Of a DNA stretch of 64,000 bases, positions 60,783 to 64,000 are shown in pieces. Each line of letters begins with the position of its first letter. The stretch's first letter is position 1. The translations under genes were made by a program, and so were the position numbers. Source of the stretch: Olsenella sp. KGMB02461 (GTDB lineage: Bacteria; Actinomycetota; Coriobacteriia; Coriobacteriales; Atopobiaceae); the NCBI RefSeq assembly GCF_012584445.1, contig NZ_JABAHI010000008.1, forward strand, positions 62,001-126,000, given 5' to 3'. Under the pieces are notes generated by a model. It did not search any database, was not told where the DNA came from, and saw nothing but the letters and a program-made list of their open reading frames with translations.

Positions 60783-61700
60783 ATGCGCGTGCTTTTCATG
60801 GGTACTCCCAATTTCGCGGTGCCTTCGCTGGAAGCCTTGGATCAAAACTTTGAAGTAGTGGCGGCTGTTACTCGACCAGATGCCGTGCGCGGCCGTGGCA
60901 AAAAGCTGGTGCCTTCCCCTGTCAAAGTTGCAGCTCAGGAGCGTCAAATTCCGGTGATTGAGACTTCGCGCATCACCCCTGAGGTGCTCCAGCAGCTCAA
61001 AGATCTCGCCCCCGACGTCATTTGCGTGGCCGCCTACGGCGCCCTGCTACCCGACAGTGTTATGGAGATCGCCCCCACGGTGAACGTCCACGGGTCGCTG
61101 CTGCCGCGCTGGCGCGGCGCCGCCCCCATCCAGCGGGCTATTCTGGCCGGCGACGAGCGTGCGGGTGTGTCCATCATGCAGGTGGTTCACGAGCTGGATG
61201 CTGGAGACTACAGCCTCACCGGTTCGGTGGAAATTGCCGATAAACCCGCCCCTCTCCTTATGGATGAGCTGGCACAGTTGGGCGCAGACCTGCTGGTGGA
61301 TGCCCTCAAAGCCATGGAGGCTGGGACTCTTGAGTGGCAGGTTCAGGATGGGTCGCTGGTGACCTACGCCCAAAAGATCACCAAGCAGGAGATGGCGCTG
61401 GACCCGGCGCTTACCTCTGCAGACAATGCACGCAAGGTGCAGGCTTCCATGGACGCGGCGCCTTCTCGCGCGGTGGTGGCCGGCAAAGCCTTGCGGGTTA
61501 TGAGGGCACGGGTTTCTCGGCAGCCAGAGGCTGTGGAGCCTGGCCGCGTAGCTCTGGTGCATAAAGCACTGCTCTTGGGTTGCAGCGACGGGGCGCTGGA
61601 GCTCCTTGAGGTGAAGCCCGACGGCAAGCGTGAGATGGACGCGGCTGCCTGGGCACGCGGCTTGCATGATGTGAAGAATGCTACCTGGGAGAAGATCTAG
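60783..61700 (+). CDS. fmt: Methionyl-tRNA formyltransferase
   Basis: A 305-residue enzyme that formylates initiator Met-tRNA from 10-formyl-THF. ATG 60783 follows TAGGAGG. It opens MRVLFMGTPNFAVPSLEAL. The catalytic block is VNVHGSLLPRWRGAAPIQRAILAGDERAGVSIM, with Asn and His in place; Gly replaces the more usual Ala or Gly-tolerant position before SLLP. The C-terminal beta-barrel domain (from about residue 210) codes over one exact TTCTCGGCA (61514-61522) as VSRQPEAV, in a stretch that is variable in the family. Confidence 0.96.
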   Translation: MRVLFMGTPNFAVPSLEALDQNFEVVAAVTRPDAVRGRGKKLVPSPVKVAAQERQIPVIETSRITPEVLQQLKDLAPDVICVAAYGALLPDSVMEIAPTVNVHGSLLPRWRGAAPIQRAILAGDERAGVSIMQVVHELDAGDYSLTGSVEIADKPAPLLMDELAQLGADLLVDALKAMEAGTLEWQVQDGSLVTYAQKITKQEMALDPALTSADNARKVQASMDAAPSRAVVAGKALRVMRARVSRQPEAVEPGRVALVHKALLLGCSDGALELLEVKPDGKREMDAAAWARGLHDVKNATWEKI

Positions 61701-61703
61701 CCT

Positions 61704-63140
61704 ATGACCTCCTGCGCTCCTGCGAGAAAAGTGGCGTTGACGGTGGTGTCCAGGGCGAGGCGGCGGGATGCCTACGCTCGCGAGCTGCTGCGCGTGGCGC
61801 CGGAGATGACTCGGCTTTCGCTTAAGTCGCGGGGGCTTGCGTCTCGGTTGGTGCTGGGCACCTGCGCCTGCGTGGGGCAGCTGGACGATGTGCTGGACCG
61901 CTATGTGGCAAAGCCTAAGGGTCTGCAGCCTCGGGTGCGGGATGCCTTGCGGCTGGCCTGCTTTGAGCTGCTGCATTTGGATACTGCCACGCAGGTGGCG
62001 GTCTCTCAGGGCGTGGAGCTGGTGCGCGACGTGGCGCCCCGGGCAGCGGGGTTGGCCAATGCGGTGCTTCGCCGTGTGGCGGCAGAGGAGCGGCCTCGGG
62101 TGCGTGCCGCGAAGGATGCGGTGGAAGCCTGCGTGGCCGATGGGGGAGTCATAGGCGACGAGCTGTTGGCGGCGGCTTCGGGCATGCCGGAGTGGCTGGC
62201 TGCCACCATCAAGGCGTCCTGGGGAGACGTGAAAGCGGCTCAGGTGGCCTTGTCCCAGTTGGAGCCCGCTCCGGTGTGGGTGGCCACCAACACGGGAGTC
62301 ACTACGCCTGAGGCAGCCTTCGCCAAGCTCCAAGAGGTGCAAACGGCACCTGTGCCCATTGCGCTGCCGGGATCGTTCTTGCTGGAGAAGCCCGCGGCGC
62401 TCAATGGCAGCGGGCTTATTGGCAGTGTAGATGTGGTGGTGAGCGATCTGGGCTCGCAAATGGTGAGCCGCATTGGCGCTCCGCAGCCGGGGTCCAGCCT
62501 GCTTGAGGTGGGCCAAGGCCGCGCCACCAAAACGCTGCTATTGGAAAATGCGGCGGCTTCGCTGGGCGGCGCTGCCTCTATCGTGGCGGTAGATGTATCA
62601 GAGTCTAAAGTGCGTCTGGCCACCGAGCGTGTGAGCCACGGCTGGGAAGCCTCGGTGCTCTCGCTTGCCTACGACGCCACTAAACTGGCAGACTCTGCGT
62701 TGCCTCCAGAGCTAGATCGCACTTTTGATACGGTGTTTTGCGACGTCCCTTGCTCGGGCACGGGCACCATGCGCAGGCATCCAGAGATTCCCTGGACGCT
62801 CAAGCAAGAAAACTTGGAACCAACAGGGCTGCCTCAACTCCAATGGTCCATCCTCTGTGCCGCCGCCCATCGCGTGAAGGCAGGAGGAACGCTCATCTAC
62901 GCCACCTGCTCCATTTGCACCCAGGAAGACCAGGCGGTGCTGGACGCCTTCTTGACTACGCCGCTCGGCAGCCAGTTCGAGGTGGCCAATGTGTGCGATG
63001 CTCCCGGTGTGGCAGCGGCGCCCGAGCCCTTCCAAGAGCTGGTGGCCTCCCACACCACCCCTGAGGGTCACTTCTGCAGCCTGCCGGCGCTTTTGGGGCC
63101 AGACGGCCACTTTGCCGCCAGGCTCATTAGGCGCTCCTAG
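61704..63140 (+). CDS. rsmB: 16S rRNA m5C967 methyltransferase RsmB
   Basis: A 478-residue enzyme. The N-terminal NusB-like RNA-binding domain (residues about 10-135) includes SRLVLGTCACVGQLDDVLDRYV and ALRLACFELLHLDTATQVAVSQGVELV. The Rossmann methyltransferase part has a SAM motif LLEVGQGRATKTLLL instead of the common D-CAAPGGKT, a GQGR form seen in some actinobacteria. The release Cys is in DVPCSGTGTMRRHPEIPW and the catalytic Cys in YATCSI. It starts three bases after fmt. A hairpin terminator follows. Confidence 0.92.
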   Translation: MTSCAPARKVALTVVSRARRRDAYARELLRVAPEMTRLSLKSRGLASRLVLGTCACVGQLDDVLDRYVAKPKGLQPRVRDALRLACFELLHLDTATQVAVSQGVELVRDVAPRAAGLANAVLRRVAAEERPRVRAAKDAVEACVADGGVIGDELLAAASGMPEWLAATIKASWGDVKAAQVALSQLEPAPVWVATNTGVTTPEAAFAKLQEVQTAPVPIALPGSFLLEKPAALNGSGLIGSVDVVVSDLGSQMVSRIGAPQPGSSLLEVGQGRATKTLLLENAAASLGGAASIVAVDVSESKVRLATERVSHGWEASVLSLAYDATKLADSALPPELDRTFDTVFCDVPCSGTGTMRRHPEIPWTLKQENLEPTGLPQLQWSILCAAAHRVKAGGTLIYATCSICTQEDQAVLDAFLTTPLGSQFEVANVCDAPGVAAAPEPFQELVASHTTPEGHFCSLPALLGPDGHFAARLIRRS

Positions 63141-63182
63141 GCGCTTGCGAGTGCAGGTGTTTGCGGATCCATGAAAAAGGTG

Positions 63183-63234
63183 CCGCTGCTAAGAGCCGCT
63201 TCCTAGGTGAGAGGGAGGCGTTTCTTAGCAGCGG
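63183..63234. terminator. Hairpin between rsmB and the convergent zinc-ribbon gene
   Basis: CCGCTGCTAAGA (63183-63194) pairs perfectly with TCTTAGCAGCGG (63223-63234). The right arm GCGTTTCTTAGCAGC is a two-change relative of the dispersed word. Confidence 0.6.
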
Positions 63235-63261
63235 TGGGAAAAGACGCATGGGAACGCCAGG

Positions 63262-63507
63262 CTAGCTGGCGCAGTGGGAGCAATCGCCGCCGGAGCAGCT
63301 GTCGCAATGGCCGGCGCTCTTGGTAGAGGAGTCTCGCTGGTCAGTGTTGTAAAAGCCACTGCCTGTAAAGGCGATGGCGCTGGGCTCGAAGACGCGCTCG
63401 CACACCTCGCCGTCGGCAGGGCACAGGATCTCCGGCTTCTCTCCCATAGGGTGCTCTACCTCGAAGGTGAGGCCGCATTTGGGGCAGCGGTAGTCGTAAC
63501 GTGCCAT
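63262..63507 (-). CDS. FmdB-family zinc-ribbon protein
   Basis: An 81-residue protein starting at ATG 63507 after GAAAGGAC. The N-terminal ribbon MARYDYRCPKCGLTFEVEHPMGEKPEILCPADGEVCERVFEPSAIAF matches the FmdB/CxxC_CxxC_SSSS family, with one CPKC knuckle and a second modified one (CPADGEVC). The tail GHCDSCSGGDCSHCAS adds five Cys. The family is widespread in actinobacteria, and its function is not established; it is sometimes called a regulator on weak grounds. Confidence 0.85.
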   Translation of the reverse strand: MARYDYRCPKCGLTFEVEHPMGEKPEILCPADGEVCERVFEPSAIAFTGSGFYNTDQRDSSTKSAGHCDSCSGGDCSHCAS

Positions 63508-63598
63508 ACCAGTCCTTTCATAAAAGTTCTTAAACCCTCTCAAGATACCCCTTTGAGCTACAGTTCTTAAGAGACGAATGCGCAAGAGAGGGAGTTCT

Positions 63599-64000
63599 AT
63601 GGACATTCAAGGAATGATATTTGACATGGACGGCACCTTGTTGGACTCCATGGGCATGTGGCGCACCATCTTTCCTGACTATTTCTCTCGCTATGTCTCC
63701 CCAGAGCAGGCTGAGGCCCATATGGCAGAGGCTGAGACCATGAACATGGACACCTCCCTGGCGCTCTTTGTAAAGACCTACTCTGTTCCCGCCACGGTGC
63801 AAGAGCTCAAGCGTGGGCTTATCGCTCGCGCTAAAGAAGGCTATGCCGCTCAGAAGCTCTTGCCGGGCGCCAAAGACTTCTTGGATCAGGTGGCTTCCGC
63901 GCACATCCCCATGGCCATCGCATCATGCACAGAGCTTGAGCTGGTGGACTATGCTCTGGACTGCTTTGGGCTCACCGGTTACTTTGATGCGGTTTTCTCG
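63599..64000 (+). CDS. HAD-superfamily hydrolase (beta-phosphoglucomutase-like), partial
   Basis: ATG 63599 follows AGAGAGGGAG; 134 codons are seen before the window ends. Motif I is MIFDMDGTLLDSMGMW, with the nucleophile Asp and the acid Asp two residues on. A helical cap follows (residues about 15-85), and motif II is IPMAIASCTELELVDYAL (Ser). This places it in the subfamily I HADs with a helical cap, such as phosphoglucomutase- or phosphatase-type enzymes. The substrate is unknown. It diverges from the FmdB gene across 91 bases containing two AGTTCTTAA copies (63528 and 63562). Confidence 0.88.
   Translation, partial: MDIQGMIFDMDGTLLDSMGMWRTIFPDYFSRYVSPEQAEAHMAEAETMNMDTSLALFVKTYSVPATVQELKRGLIARAKEGYAAQKLLPGAKDFLDQVASAHIPMAIASCTELELVDYALDCFGLTGYFDAVFS

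Overview
The window looks like chromosome from a high-GC (about 60% by eye) actinobacterium of the class Coriobacteriia, probably near Olsenella/Atopobiaceae/Collinsella. This rests on a WhiA-RapZ-UvrC block, glucan/choline-binding-type repeats in a secreted protein, FemX and D-aspartate-ligase-like wall genes, twin YhgE/Pip proteins and paired Opp lipoproteins. The genus is an inference; no rRNA is present.

Layout. 1-7.1 kb: end of lgt, a secreted repeat protein, a DegT-type aminotransferase, an ATP-grasp ligase, an NlpC/P60 hydrolase and FemX, mostly cell-envelope genes. 7.2-11.3 kb: uvrC, rapZ, whiA (no yvcK between them). 11.7-16.8 kb: glycolysis genes gap, pgk, tpiA, gpmI, then secG. 17.1-25.6 kb: an oligopeptide ABC importer with two binding lipoproteins, two permeases and two ATPases. 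25.7-28.2 kb: feoAB. 28.3-33.1 kb: tRNA-Leu, a PAS-GAF-SpoIIE phosphatase overlapping a cation-efflux gene, and a STAS-HATPase fusion, together a likely partner-switching circuit. 33.5-33.8 kb: two identical tRNA-Glu and one tRNA-Gln. 34-45.6 kb: two convergent flippase-like paralogs, sdaA, gltX and two YhgE/Pip proteins. 45.9-50 kb: SAM riboswitch, metK, priA.

51-60 kb is an accessory island of uneven composition: an orphan XRE regulator, YefM-YoeB, a resolvase killed by one stop codon, a 1686-residue single-polypeptide type ISP restriction-modification enzyme, a decayed copy of that enzyme's tail, a GIY-YIG/DUF4357 protein and a RelB/DinJ-like antitoxin relic. 60.2-64 kb returns to core genes: def, fmt, rsmB, an FmdB zinc ribbon and a HAD phosphatase running off the end.

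The strongest unexplained signal is a dispersed 9-mer, TTCTCGGCA/TGCCGAGAA. I count 14 exact copies plus 3 with one transition (TTCTTGGCA). Many lie in hairpins just after stop codons, others in disordered coding segments. This is the pattern shown by DNA-uptake words in other phyla, although a terminator or RNA element is equally possible. A second repeat family, built on the palindromic unit TACTTAGTAGGCG, sits in two intergenic gaps between convergent genes. A third oddity is a hairpin with three imperfect direct repeats inserted in the C-terminal part of the restriction enzyme without breaking its reading frame.
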